Source of the DNA: Microcella flavibacter
GTDB lineage: Bacteria > Actinomycetota > Actinomycetes > Actinomycetales > Microbacteriaceae
Assembly (NCBI RefSeq): GCF_012530535.1
Contig: NZ_CP051299.1
Coordinates: forward strand, 1,240,001-1,304,000
Direction: 5' to 3'
Length of the DNA stretch: 64,000 nucleotides
The notes below the pieces were generated by a model, which did not search any database, had not been told where the DNA came from, and saw only the letters and a list, made by a program, of their open reading frames with translations. The stretch's first letter is position 1; each line of letters begins with the position of its first letter. A program made the translations under genes and the position numbers. Shown in pieces: positions 17,936-26,276 of this stretch.

Positions 17936-18600
17936 CCGCTCCCATCAGTGTGCAGATCTTCTCCGACGTGCAGTGCCCGTGGTGCTACATCGGCAAGCGC
18001 AAGTTCGAGGCCGCCGTCGCCGAGTTCGACGGCGACGTGGACATCGTCTACCGCTCCTTCGAGCTCGCGCCCGACACTCCCGTCGACTACGAGGGATCCA
18101 CCGTCGACTACCTGAGCGAGCGCAAGGGCATGCCCCTCGAGCAGGTGCATCAGATGCTCGACCGGGTGACGCAGATCGCCTCGAGCGTCGGCCTCGACTA
18201 CGACTTCGAGCACGTGCACCAGACGAACACAGTGCTCGCCCACGAGCTGCTGCACTTCGCGAAGGCGCATGGGCGGCAGCTCGAGCTCAAGGAGCGCCTG
18301 CTGCGCGCCTACTTCGTCGAGGGCCGGCACGTCGGCCGGGCCGAGGACCTCGCCGACCTCGCCGCCGACGTCGGCCTCGATCGGGATGCTGCTGCCGAGT
18401 CGCTCGCCGACCACCGCCACCTCGCCGACGTCAAGGCCGACATGGCGCAGGCGGTCGCGTACGGCATCCAGGGCGTGCCGTTTTTCGTGATCGACGATCG
18501 CTACGGCATCTCCGGTGCGCAGGAGCCCGCCGCGTTCCTCGGAGCGCTGCAGCAGGCGGCGGCGGATCGCGCTGCCGCGACCGCGGAGGCGTCGGCGTGA
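17932..18600 (+). CDS. FrnE-like DsbA-family thiol oxidoreductase
   Basis: A 222-residue cytosolic thioredoxin-fold protein with the helical insertion of the DsbA/2-hydroxychromene isomerase group. It opens ISVQIFSDVQCPWCYIGKRKFE, with a CPWC redox pair, and contains the FrnE-type segments FELAPDTP, VHQTNTVLAHELLHFAKAHG and the cis-Pro loop GIQGVPFFVIDDRYGISGAQ. There is no signal peptide. FrnE relatives act in oxidative-stress protection or polyketide tailoring; the substrate here is unknown. It overlaps the upstream nuclease-like gene and the 57-residue Cys-pair gene, so these three form an operon. Confidence 0.9.
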   Translation: MTAPISVQIFSDVQCPWCYIGKRKFEAAVAEFDGDVDIVYRSFELAPDTPVDYEGSTVDYLSERKGMPLEQVHQMLDRVTQIASSVGLDYDFEHVHQTNTVLAHELLHFAKAHGRQLELKERLLRAYFVEGRHVGRAEDLADLAADVGLDRDAAAESLADHRHLADVKADMAQAVAYGIQGVPFFVIDDRYGISGAQEPAAFLGALQQAAADRAAATAEASA

Positions 18601-18770
18601 CCGCGCCGGGCGACGTCCCCGACGCGGCCGCCCCGGGCTCGCGCGACGCCGGCACCGACACGGACGCGACTGAGCAGGCACCGGCCGTCGTCGCATCCTT
18701 CACCATGCTCGGCTCGCCCGACGCCGCGGCGTGCGAGGGCGACGTCTGCGCGGTCCCGCTGCGGGACTAG
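18597..18770 (+). CDS. 57-residue acidic protein ending in a CEGDVC motif
   Basis: The GTG overlaps the stop of the DsbA-family gene (GTGA), so the two are translationally coupled. The first ~35 residues are low-complexity Asp, Ala and Thr. The end reads VVASFTMLGSPDAAACEGDVCAVPLRD, with a Cys-x4-Cys pair. I do not recognise a named family. Coupling to a thiol oxidoreductase suggests a redox role, but this is inference. The TAG stop coincides with the left target-site copy of the IS481 element, and the coding sequence is intact. Confidence 0.6.
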   Translation: MTAPGDVPDAAAPGSRDAGTDTDATEQAPAVVASFTMLGSPDAAACEGDVCAVPLRD

Positions 18771-18771
18771 C

Positions 18772-18798
18772 TGTACCCGGTCAGCACGTTGGTGACAC
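18772..18798 (+). repeat. Left terminal inverted repeat of the IS481 element
   Basis: Begins TGTACCCGGTCA and ends GTTGGTGACAC. Just inside it, the palindrome GAAGGCCTTC occurs twice, at 18810-18819 and 18851-18860, flanking the presumed transposase promoter and ribosome binding site. Confidence 0.85.
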
Positions 18799-18862
18799 AA
18801 GGCAGAGGAGAAGGCCTTCATTCTGGGTGGTGTCTAAACGCCCTGAAGAGGAAGGCCTTCTC

Positions 18863-19840
18863 GTGGTCCACCGTAACGCTCCCCTTGCTCCCGCCGGCCG
18901 ACTGATCCTGGTCCGACGGGTGCTGTCCGGCCGGCCTGTCTCGCATGTCGCGAAAGAGCTCGGAGTATCACGCCAGTGCGCTCACCGCTGGGTGACCCGC
19001 TTCCGCGAGCACGGAATCCGCGCGCTGGAGGACCGCTCCTCCAGGCCGCACCGCTCACCCACCACCACCTCCCCGCAGCTGGCCGCAGCGCTGATCGCGT
19101 CCCGGGAACACGACAGGCTCGGCCGCGATGAGCTCGCCCGACGCTTCGCGGTGAGCCCTTCGACCGCGTCCCGGTTGATCGCCCGGGCCGGCTTGCCTGC
19201 CCTGCATGAGTTGGACCCGGTCACCGGGACTCGCATCCGTCAAGGCCGCCGGACCCGTCTTCGATACGAGCGCGAGCAGCCGGGTGATCTGATCCATATC
19301 GACGTGAAGAAGCTCGGCCGCATCCCTGACGGCGGCGGATGGCGCCTGAACGGTCTGGGAACGATCGAGCACAACATCGGCCGGAAACGATCCGTGAGGC
19401 TCGGCTTCGACTACGTCCACGTCGCGGTCGATGACCACTCCCGGCTCGCGTTCGCGCAGGTGCTGCCGGACGAAAAGGGCGAAACCTGCGCGGCGTTCCT
19501 CGCCAACGCTGCTGCGTTCTTCACCGGACACGGGATCAGGATCCGGCAGGTCATGACCGACAACGCCTTGAACTACCGAAACTCCGCAGCCTTCCGAAGC
19601 GTTATGGAGTCGTTAGCGGCCACCCACGTGCTCACGAGACCGTATTCGCCCTGGCAGAACGGGAAAGCCGAACGCTTCAATCGCACCCTCCAGGAGGGGT
19701 GGGCATATCGACACGCGTTCACCTCGAACCAGGAACGCGCCAACGCCCTCGCGCCCTGGCTTGACCACTACAACTACGATCGACCCCACACCGCCTGCAA
19801 AGACCTGCCACCGATCAGTCGAGTGTCACCAACCTCATGA
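18863..19840 (+). CDS. IS481-family transposase
   Basis: A 325-residue DDE transposase. The N-terminal helix-turn-helix reads GRPVSHVAKELGVSRQCAHRWVTRF and is followed by a second HTH (RFAVSPSTASRLIARAG). The rve-type catalytic core has DLIHIDVKKLGRIP (first Asp), MTDNALNY (second Asp) and SPWQNGKAERFNRTL (Glu), completing the DDE triad, then WLDHYNYDRPHTA. The start is the GTG giving VVHRNAPL, matching the usual IS481 opening, with GAGGAAGG upstream. It appears functional. Confidence 0.95.
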   Translation: MVHRNAPLAPAGRLILVRRVLSGRPVSHVAKELGVSRQCAHRWVTRFREHGIRALEDRSSRPHRSPTTTSPQLAAALIASREHDRLGRDELARRFAVSPSTASRLIARAGLPALHELDPVTGTRIRQGRRTRLRYEREQPGDLIHIDVKKLGRIPDGGGWRLNGLGTIEHNIGRKRSVRLGFDYVHVAVDDHSRLAFAQVLPDEKGETCAAFLANAAAFFTGHGIRIRQVMTDNALNYRNSAAFRSVMESLAATHVLTRPYSPWQNGKAERFNRTLQEGWAYRHAFTSNQERANALAPWLDHYNYDRPHTACKDLPPISRVSPTS

Positions 19841-19849
19841 CCGAGTACA
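19823..19849 (-). repeat. Right terminal inverted repeat of the IS481 element
   Basis: Reads inward as TGTACTCGGTCA ... GTTGGTGACAC, with four mismatches to the left end. The last codons and stop of the transposase (19838-19840) lie inside it. Confidence 0.85.
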
Positions 19850-19952
19850 ACTAGCCCTGCCGCGGCTCTCCACTCCGCGAACGTCTGAGCCCCGGCGTGG
19901 GCTCGACTCGGATCTGCTTCGGCGCGCCCCTCGCGGTCGGGCCGTCCGCCGT

Positions 19953-20038
19953 GTCGACAACTCAGGACTTCGTGTCCAGGACGCGCCGTGCTCGGACCCA
20001 GAGCGGACGCTCGACGAGCAGGTTCCTGAGTTGTCGAC
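19953..20038. repeat. 86-bp inverted arm pair F (intergenic)
   Basis: Exact arms at 19953-19967 and 20024-20038, 71 bp apart start to start, exactly as in copies E and G, with an unrelated 56-bp core. It lies in the ~307-bp gap between the IS and the YbaK-like gene (19855-20161), which otherwise shows no gene. Before the IS arrived it would have sat about 180 bp after the CEGDVC gene. Confidence 0.9.
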
Positions 20039-20161
20039 AGGGGCGCTGGTCGCCGGGCGTCTTCGGGAGAGCGAGCGGGTGCGGGCGGGCACGGCACGCA
20101 GGTGCGAGAGGGCGGGCACGGCGAGCGGGCAGGCCCGCGCGGCCGAGCGCGCCGCGCGCGG

Positions 20162-20641
20162 CTACGCCGGCTCGGTGATCGCGCCGACGGTCGCCGCGAA
20201 CGACGCGAGCAGGGCATCCCCGTCGACGAGCGCACTGCGGCCGGGGGCTCCGGCGCCGAGGGCGATGCGGCGCCCCCGGATGCGCTCGTCGGCGATCACG
20301 GGCCAGTCGCCGAGCGCGCCGAGCGGCGTGATCGTGCCGCGGGCGTAGCCGGTGGCCGCGAGGGCCTGCTCCGCGTCGGGCAGCTGCAGCCGGTTGACGC
20401 CGACGAGCGCGCGCAGCGGGGCCCAGGCGATGCGCCGGTCTCCCGGCACGAGCACGAGCAGGTAGCGGTCGTCGGAGCGCTTCACCACGAGCGTCTTCAC
20501 GAGCGAGGCGACGTCGACGCCGATGAGCGCCGCGGCCTCCTCGATCGAGCGCGCCTCCGCCCGTTCGACGATCTGCACGTCGAGCCCGCGCGCGGCGGCA
20601 TCGGCGAGCACGCGATCGGTCCCGTTCGGCGCGGTGGTCAT
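20162..20641 (-). CDS. YbaK/EbsC-type aminoacyl-tRNA deacylase
   Basis: A 159-residue single-domain protein of the YbaK/ProX editing family, which hydrolyses mischarged tRNA (often Cys- or Ala-tRNAPro). Visible signatures: SIEEAAALIGVDVASLVKTLVVKRSDDRYLLVLVPGDRRI with the conserved Lys, then the C-terminal GTITPLGALGDWPVIADERIRG and IALGAGAPGRSALVDGDALL. ATG 20641 is preferred over the slightly longer start at 20653. It stands alone, transcribed away from dusB. Confidence 0.9.
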   Translation of the reverse strand: MTTAPNGTDRVLADAAARGLDVQIVERAEARSIEEAAALIGVDVASLVKTLVVKRSDDRYLLVLVPGDRRIAWAPLRALVGVNRLQLPDAEQALAATGYARGTITPLGALGDWPVIADERIRGRRIALGAGAPGRSALVDGDALLASFAATVGAITEPA

Positions 20642-20724
20642 GGTGCAGTGCAACGCGAGCGGCGCCCGGCTATTCCGGCGACGATGCGGATGCCCCCGCC
20701 GGGTGATGGGAGGATAGGAGCACC

Positions 20725-21951
20725 ATGCCCTCCGCCCTCGACACCGCCGCGCCCGGCAGCGCCGCGCCGCCCACAGCCTCCGCGCCCGGCCCCGCCGCTC
20801 CGGGGGGCACCGCCGCGCCCGCGCTGACGATCGGCCCGCTCCCGCTCAGCGTGCCCGTCGTGCTCGCGCCGATGGCCGGCATCACGAACACCGCCTTCCG
20901 CCGCCTGTGCCGCGAGTACGGCGCGGGCCTGTACGTGAGCGAGATGATCACGAGCCGTGCGCTCGTCGAGCGCACCCCCGAGAGCATGCGCCTCATCAAG
21001 CACCACGAGAGCGAGACGACGCGCAGCATCCAGCTCTACAGCGTCGACCCCGTCACGGCGGGGGAGGCCGCGGCGTTCCTCGTCGGCGAGGGCCTCGCCG
21101 ACCACATCGACATGAACTTCGGCTGCCCCGTGCCGAAGGTGACCCGCAAGGGCGGCGGGGCGGCGCTGCCGTGGAAGCTCGAGCACTTCCGCCGCATCGT
21201 GGAGGCCACCGTGAAGGCCGCGGGGAGCATCCCGGTGACGGTGAAGATGCGCAAGGGCATCGACGCCGACCACCTCACCTACCTGGAGGCCGCGAAGGCG
21301 GCGGAGGGCGCGGGCGTCGCCGCCATCGCGCTGCACGCCCGCACGGCGGCCGAGTTCTACAGCGGGAATGCCGACTGGGATGCGATCGGCACCCTCAAGC
21401 AGTCCGTCTCGAGCGTGCCGGTGCTCGGCAACGGCGACATCTGGAGCGCGGAGGACGCGCTGCGCATGGTCGAGCAGTCGGGTTGCGACGGCATCGTCGT
21501 CGGCCGGGGCTGCCTGGGCCGCCCGTGGCTGTTCGGCGACCTCGCCTCGGCGTTCACCGGCGGGGGCCTCAAGATCCAGCCCGGGCTCGGCGAGGTGGGC
21601 GACGCCTTCCGCCGGCACGCCGAGCTGCTCGTCGACTTCTACGACGGCGACGAGCCGCGGGCCTGCCGCGACATCCGCAAGCACGTGGCCTGGTACTTCA
21701 AGGGCTACCCCGTCGGCGGCGAGCTGCGGGCGCGGCTCGCGAGCGTCGAGAGCCTCGCGCAGATGGACGACCTGCTCGGCGAGCTCGACCGCGATCAGCC
21801 CTACCCGGGCGCTCCGGCCGAGGGCCAGCGCGGCCGCGCGGGCACGCCGAAGAAGCCGTCCCTTCCCCAGAACTGGCTCGCGAGCCGCGAGCTCGACGAG
21901 GCGAACCGCGCCGAGGTCACCGCGGCCGAACTGCACCACAGCGGAGGCTGA
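20725..21951 (+). CDS. dusB: tRNA-dihydrouridine synthase (DusB type)
   Basis: A 408-residue FMN enzyme that reduces uridines in the tRNA D-loop. TIM-barrel motifs: PVVLAPMAGITNTAFRRL, SEMITSRALVER, QLYSVDP, the catalytic-cysteine loop DHIDMNFGCPVPKVTRKGGGAAL, VTVKMRKGI, ALHARTAAEFYSG, PVLGNGDI and GIVVGRGCLGRPWLF. The N-terminus carries about 35 Ala/Pro-rich extra residues and the C-terminus an extra basic tail. ATG 20725 has AGGAG upstream. The dgt gene follows after five bases, so they are cotranscribed. Confidence 0.94.
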   Translation: MPSALDTAAPGSAAPPTASAPGPAAPGGTAAPALTIGPLPLSVPVVLAPMAGITNTAFRRLCREYGAGLYVSEMITSRALVERTPESMRLIKHHESETTRSIQLYSVDPVTAGEAAAFLVGEGLADHIDMNFGCPVPKVTRKGGGAALPWKLEHFRRIVEATVKAAGSIPVTVKMRKGIDADHLTYLEAAKAAEGAGVAAIALHARTAAEFYSGNADWDAIGTLKQSVSSVPVLGNGDIWSAEDALRMVEQSGCDGIVVGRGCLGRPWLFGDLASAFTGGGLKIQPGLGEVGDAFRRHAELLVDFYDGDEPRACRDIRKHVAWYFKGYPVGGELRARLASVESLAQMDDLLGELDRDQPYPGAPAEGQRGRAGTPKKPSLPQNWLASRELDEANRAEVTAAELHHSGG

Positions 21952-21956
21952 GCGAC

Positions 21957-23213
21957 GTGCTGACCGATGTCATGACCCCGGGCTACCTGCCCGAGGACGC
22001 CGAGCGCTGGATGCCCGAGCAGCACTCGACGCGCCGCAGCGACTTCGCCCGCGACCGGGGCCGACTGCTGCACTCGAGCGCGCTGCGCCGCCTCGCCGCG
22101 AAGACGCAGGTGCTGAGCCCGACGGCGGGGCTGGATTTCGCCCGCAACCGCCTGACGCACTCGCTCGAGGTCGCCCAGGTCGGCCGCGAGCTCGCCGCGA
22201 GCCTCGGGCTCGACCCCGACGTCGTCGACACCGCCTGCCTCGCGCACGACCTCGGCCACCCGCCCTTCGGTCACAACGGCGAGCGGGCGCTCAACGACTG
22301 GGCGAGCGACGTCGGCGGCTTCGAGGGCAACGCGCAGACGCTGCGCCTGCTCACGCGCATCGAGCCGAAGGTCTTCGGCGCCGACGGCCGCAGCTACGGG
22401 CTCAACCTCACGCGGGCGAGCCTCGACGCGAGCTGCAAGTACCCGTGGCCGCAGGCGCAGGGCATTCCCGATCCGAGCGGGCGCAGCAAGTTCGGCTTCT
22501 ACGACGACGACGCCGACGCCTTCGAATGGCTGCGCGCCGGGGCCCCCGATCGGCAGCGGTGCATCGAGGCCCAGGTGATGGATCTCAGCGACGACATCGG
22601 CTACAGCGTGCACGACTTCGAGGACGCCGTGGTGAGCGGCTACCTCGACGTGCCCGCCCTGAGCGCCCGGGTCGATCACGACGCCCTGGTGGACTCGATG
22701 TTCGAGTGGATCGGCGGCGAGATCAGCCACGACGAGCTCATCGCCGCCTTCGACCGGCTCGACCACCTCGACTTCTGGATCGACACCTGGGACGGCTCGC
22801 GCCGCGACCTCGCCCGCCTGAAGAACCTCACGAGCCAGCTCATCGGCCGCTTCGCCCACGAGGCCGTGCACGCGACCCGCGCCGCCTATCCCCGGCAGAG
22901 CCTCGCCCGCTTCGGCGCCGACGTCATCGTGCCCCGTGAGACGGCCGCCGAGATCGCGGTGCTCAAGGGCATCGTCGCCGCGAACGTCATGTCGACGAAC
23001 AGCCGCCAGCCGATCTACGCGCGGCAGCGCTCGCTGCTGACCGAGCTCGCCGACGCGCTCTGGCAGGCGGGGGATGCGCAGCTCGACCCCGGCTTCACCG
23101 ACGACTTCCGTGCCGCTCCGAACGATGCGGCCCGGCGCCGGGTCATCGTCGACCAGGTCGCGAGCCTCACCGACCAGTCGGCGATGGCCTGGCACGAGCG
23201 CGTGGTGCGCTGA
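21957..23213 (+). CDS. dgt: dGTP triphosphohydrolase-like protein
   Basis: A 418-residue HD-domain enzyme of the dGTPase family, which cleaves dNTPs to deoxynucleosides and triphosphate. Motifs: RRSDFARDRGRLLHSSALRRLAAKTQV, FARNRLTHSLEVAQVGR (metal His), ACLAHDLGHPPFGHNGE (the HD pair) and later DLSDDIGYSVHDFEDA. GTG 21957 has GGAGG upstream; an ATG four codons later is possible. dgt followed by dnaG is conserved in actinobacteria, linking dNTP pools to replication. Confidence 0.94.
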   Translation: MLTDVMTPGYLPEDAERWMPEQHSTRRSDFARDRGRLLHSSALRRLAAKTQVLSPTAGLDFARNRLTHSLEVAQVGRELAASLGLDPDVVDTACLAHDLGHPPFGHNGERALNDWASDVGGFEGNAQTLRLLTRIEPKVFGADGRSYGLNLTRASLDASCKYPWPQAQGIPDPSGRSKFGFYDDDADAFEWLRAGAPDRQRCIEAQVMDLSDDIGYSVHDFEDAVVSGYLDVPALSARVDHDALVDSMFEWIGGEISHDELIAAFDRLDHLDFWIDTWDGSRRDLARLKNLTSQLIGRFAHEAVHATRAAYPRQSLARFGADVIVPRETAAEIAVLKGIVAANVMSTNSRQPIYARQRSLLTELADALWQAGDAQLDPGFTDDFRAAPNDAARRRVIVDQVASLTDQSAMAWHERVVR

Positions 23214-23244
23214 GGCCCGCGGCGGGCATCCATTCGACCGGCTC

Positions 23245-23250
23245 TAGAAT
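23245..23250 (+). promoter_or_regulatory. -10 box for leaderless dnaG
   Basis: TAGAAT ends six bases before the GTG of dnaG, so transcription should start at or next to the start codon. No clear -35 hexamer is seen. Confidence 0.55.
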
Positions 23251-23256
23251 CGCTGC

Positions 23257-25182
23257 GTGGCGGGCCTGATCAAGCGGAGCGATATCGACGAGGTCCGGTC
23301 GCGCACGAACATCGGCGAGGTCGTGGGCGAGTACGTCACGCTGAAGCGCGCGGGCGTCGGCTCGCTCTCGGGGCTCTGCCCCTTCCACGACGAGCGCAGC
23401 CCGAGCTTCCACGTGCGGCCGCAGGTCGGCTTCTACCACTGCTTCGGCTGCGGCGAGGGCGGCGACGTCTTCACCTTCCTGCAGAAGATGGATCACGTCA
23501 CCTTCAGCGAGGCGGTCGAGCGGCTCGCCCAGCGCCTCAACTTCACCCTCAGCTACGAGGACGGCGGCCCCGCCCGCGAGGAGCAGGGCAACCGCCGGCG
23601 CATCCTCGCCGCGAACGAGGCGGCGGAGGCGTTCTTCCGCGAGCAGCTCGGCACCGCGGCCGCCGAGCCGGCGCGCCGCTTCCTGGGGGAGCGCGGCTTC
23701 GACCCGGCCTCGGCCGACCGCTTCTCGATCGGTTTCGCCCCGCAGTCGTTCGACGCGCTGCGCACCCACCTGACGGGCCGCGGCTTCAGCACCGAGGAGC
23801 TGCTCGCCGCGGGGCTGCTGAGCCAGGGCGACCGCAGCCCCTACGACCGGTTCCGCGGGCGCCTGCTCTGGCCGATCAAGGACGTCACCGGCCAGACGCT
23901 CGGCTTCGGCGCGCGCCGCCTGCTCGATGACGACAAGGGCCCGAAGTACCTCAACACCCCCGAGACGCCGGTGTACCACAAGGCCCAGGTGCTCTACGGG
24001 CTCGACCTCGCCAAGCGCGACATCGCTAGGGCCAAGCAGGTCGTCGTCGTCGAGGGCTACACCGACGTCATGGCCTGCCACCTCGCGGGCGTCACGACCG
24101 CCGTCGCCACCTGCGGCACCTCCTTCGGCGTCGACCACATCAAGGTGATCCGGCGCGTGATGGGCGATACGGCGAATGCCGACACGACCCAGCTCGGCGA
24201 GGTCGTCTTCACCTTCGACCCCGACGAGGCGGGCCAGAAAGCCGCGAGCCGCGCCTTCGCCGAGGAGTCGCGGTTCGCCGCCCAGACCTTCGTCGCCGTC
24301 GCCCCCGACGGGCTGGACCCGTGCGACCTGCGCCTGGCGCGCGGCGACGACGCGGTCAGGATGCTCGTCTCGGGCCGCAAGCCGATGTACGAGTTCATGA
24401 TCCGCCGGCAGCTGGAGCAGTTCGACCTCGAGACGGTCGAGGGGCGGGTCGGCGCGCTCCGGGCCGCCGCGCCCGTCGTCGCCGGCATCCGCGATCGCTC
24501 GATGCAGTCCGGCTACGGCCGCACCCTCGCCGGCTGGATCGGGCTCGACCCGCAGGAGGTCTCGCGCGCGGTGCAGTCGGCCCGCTCCGCCGCCGCGAGC
24601 AAGCCGGCGGAGACGACGCGCTCCCGCGAGGGCCAGCGGCCGTCGGCGCAGGATGCCCGGCCCGACGCGCCCGGATCCGCGACCCCGACCGCCGAGCCCG
24701 CCGCCCCCTCGATGAGCATCGACCAGCTGCCCACCGACCCGGTCACGCGCCTGGAGCGGGAGCTGCTCATGGCGGTGCTGCAGCATCCCGGCGAGGTCGA
24801 CCGCGAGGTGGCTGCGCGGGCGCTCGCGACGACCTTCACCCAGCCCGCGCTCGCGACGGTGCGCGACGCGCTCGTCGCCGCCTTCGAGCACTACGGCACG
24901 CCGCAGTGGGTCGCCCGGGCCGCCGACGAGGCCCCCGGCGTCTTCGCCGCCCTCGTCACCCAGCTCGCGATCGCGCCGCTGCCGATCCGCGACGACCAGG
25001 TGCGGGAGTACTGCCGCGGGCTGACGACGAGCCTCATCGGCCGCGACCTGCTGCGGCGCAAGAGCGAGCTGCTCGGGGCCCTGCAGCGCACCTCCTCGAC
25101 GGAGGATCCGGAGCGCTACCGCTCGCTGCAGCGGCAGCTGGTCGACACCGAGGCCGAGCGCCGCCGCGTCCTCGGGGACTGA
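23257..25182 (+). CDS. dnaG: DNA primase
   Basis: A 641-residue primase that makes RNA primers for replication. Order: N-terminal zinc finger (LCPFHDERSPSFHV ... FYHCFGCGEGGD, a CHCC site), the catalytic TOPRIM core with KQVVVVEGYTDVMACHLAG (acidic Glu) and FTFDPDEAGQKAA (DxD-type region), then a Pro/Ala linker near residue 455-485 and a helical DnaB-binding C-terminal domain. Length is normal for actinobacteria. The GTG start follows the zinc-finger alignment (MAGLIKRSDIDEVRSRTNI) and the -10 box. Confidence 0.96.
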   Translation: MAGLIKRSDIDEVRSRTNIGEVVGEYVTLKRAGVGSLSGLCPFHDERSPSFHVRPQVGFYHCFGCGEGGDVFTFLQKMDHVTFSEAVERLAQRLNFTLSYEDGGPAREEQGNRRRILAANEAAEAFFREQLGTAAAEPARRFLGERGFDPASADRFSIGFAPQSFDALRTHLTGRGFSTEELLAAGLLSQGDRSPYDRFRGRLLWPIKDVTGQTLGFGARRLLDDDKGPKYLNTPETPVYHKAQVLYGLDLAKRDIARAKQVVVVEGYTDVMACHLAGVTTAVATCGTSFGVDHIKVIRRVMGDTANADTTQLGEVVFTFDPDEAGQKAASRAFAEESRFAAQTFVAVAPDGLDPCDLRLARGDDAVRMLVSGRKPMYEFMIRRQLEQFDLETVEGRVGALRAAAPVVAGIRDRSMQSGYGRTLAGWIGLDPQEVSRAVQSARSAAASKPAETTRSREGQRPSAQDARPDAPGSATPTAEPAAPSMSIDQLPTDPVTRLERELLMAVLQHPGEVDREVAARALATTFTQPALATVRDALVAAFEHYGTPQWVARAADEAPGVFAALVTQLAIAPLPIRDDQVREYCRGLTTSLIGRDLLRRKSELLGALQRTSSTEDPERYRSLQRQLVDTEAERRRVLGD

Positions 25183-25330
25183 TTCTCGAACGTTGCCCGA
25201 GAGCCCCCGGCGCGCCGCGGCGGAGCGGTTGTAGAGTCGTCATCAGATCCGGCCAGGGCCGCGGGATCGCCGCTCCCCGCCCCTCTCTCACCGCATCGGC
25301 ACCGCCCGCCGTCGGGAAGGACGCTCCACC

Positions 25331-26170
25331 ATGACCGCCCTCGCACCCCGCGCCGCCATCGGCGCCGACGAGGGCGACGGGGCGGCCGTGCTCGTGGACG
25401 ACCTCTCGGCGCGCTACCGATCGGGCACCGGGCGGGGTCACGCGATCGCGCTCACCGGCATCTCGTTGAGCATCCCCGTCGGGGGCACCCTCGCCGTCGT
25501 GGGCGAGGCCGGCAGCGGCAAGAGCACGCTCGCCCGGGCCGTCGCGGGGCTCACCGACCGCAGTCGGGAGGGCGGTCCGCAGATCTCCGGCGGCGGGCTG
25601 CGCGTGCTCGGCATCGACGTGCGGCACCTGCGCCCGCGCGAGTCGGACGAGCTCGCGCTGCGCGTCGGCTACCTGCCGCAGGACATCTCGCACGTGCTCG
25701 ACCCGCACCTCACCGCGGGCGAGAACGTCGCCGTTCCGCTGTACGAGCGCAACGCCAAGCTCACCCGGCGCACCGCGGGCGGCATCGTGGCCGAGGCGAT
25801 CGACGCGATGCACCTCACCCTCGCGACGATCCCGAAGTACCCGCACGAGCTCAGCCGCGGCCAGCGGCAGCGCGTCGCGCTCGCCCGCGCCCTCGTGCTC
25901 GACCCCGACCTCCTCGTCGCCGACGAGCCGACCAGCGGCGTCGACGCCACCGTGCGCTCGAGCATCCTCGACCACCTCGCCGAGGTGCAGCGGCGCCGCG
26001 GCTTCACCGCCTTCGTCGTCTCGAGCGAGATCGGCGAGGTGCGCCGGCTGTCGGATCGACTCGCGGTGCTGCACCGTGGCACGATCGTGGGGATGGGATC
26101 GGTCGACGAGGTGCTCGCCGCGCCGACCCACCCGTACGTGGAGCGGCTCGCGGCGCTCGGCCGCCGCTGA
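25331..26170 (+). CDS. Orphan ABC transporter ATPase, oligopeptide (Dpp/Opp) type
   Basis: A 279-residue ATP-binding subunit. Walker A is GEAGSGKST, the Q-loop is VGYLPQDISHVLDP, the signature is LSRGQRQRV, Walker B is LLVADEPTSGVD, and the switch region is FVVSSEIGEV, where the usual switch His is Ser. The C-terminus ends HPYVERLAALGRR, like DppD/DppF. No permease or binding protein lies nearby, so the partner is elsewhere or the protein has a non-transport role. ATG 25331 has AAGGA upstream; a TAGAGT -10 box is at 25232-25237. Confidence 0.85.
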   Translation: MTALAPRAAIGADEGDGAAVLVDDLSARYRSGTGRGHAIALTGISLSIPVGGTLAVVGEAGSGKSTLARAVAGLTDRSREGGPQISGGGLRVLGIDVRHLRPRESDELALRVGYLPQDISHVLDPHLTAGENVAVPLYERNAKLTRRTAGGIVAEAIDAMHLTLATIPKYPHELSRGQRQRVALARALVLDPDLLVADEPTSGVDATVRSSILDHLAEVQRRRGFTAFVVSSEIGEVRRLSDRLAVLHRGTIVGMGSVDEVLAAPTHPYVERLAALGRR

Positions 26171-26276
26171 GGCGCCCGACCTCGAGCTCGGCCGTGCGGC
26201 TGCGGCGCGCGTGCGCGGCGGCGACGCGGCGCGCCCGGCGCGCTCCGACCCCCGACCCGACCCCGAGAGGCCCGAC

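Larger units (their letters stand above)
18771..19849 (+). mobile_element. IS481-family insertion sequence, intact
   Basis: The element spans about 1,079 bp. Its ends match as imperfect 27-bp terminal inverted repeats (18772-18798 and 19823-19849, 23 of 27 identical), beginning TGTAC and sharing GTTGGTGACAC. ACTAG is present at 18766-18770 and 19850-19854, consistent with a 5-bp target duplication (or CTAG, 4 bp). It carries one intact transposase gene and has lower GC than its surroundings, which suggests a recent arrival. It landed on the stop codon of the 57-residue gene. Confidence 0.88.
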
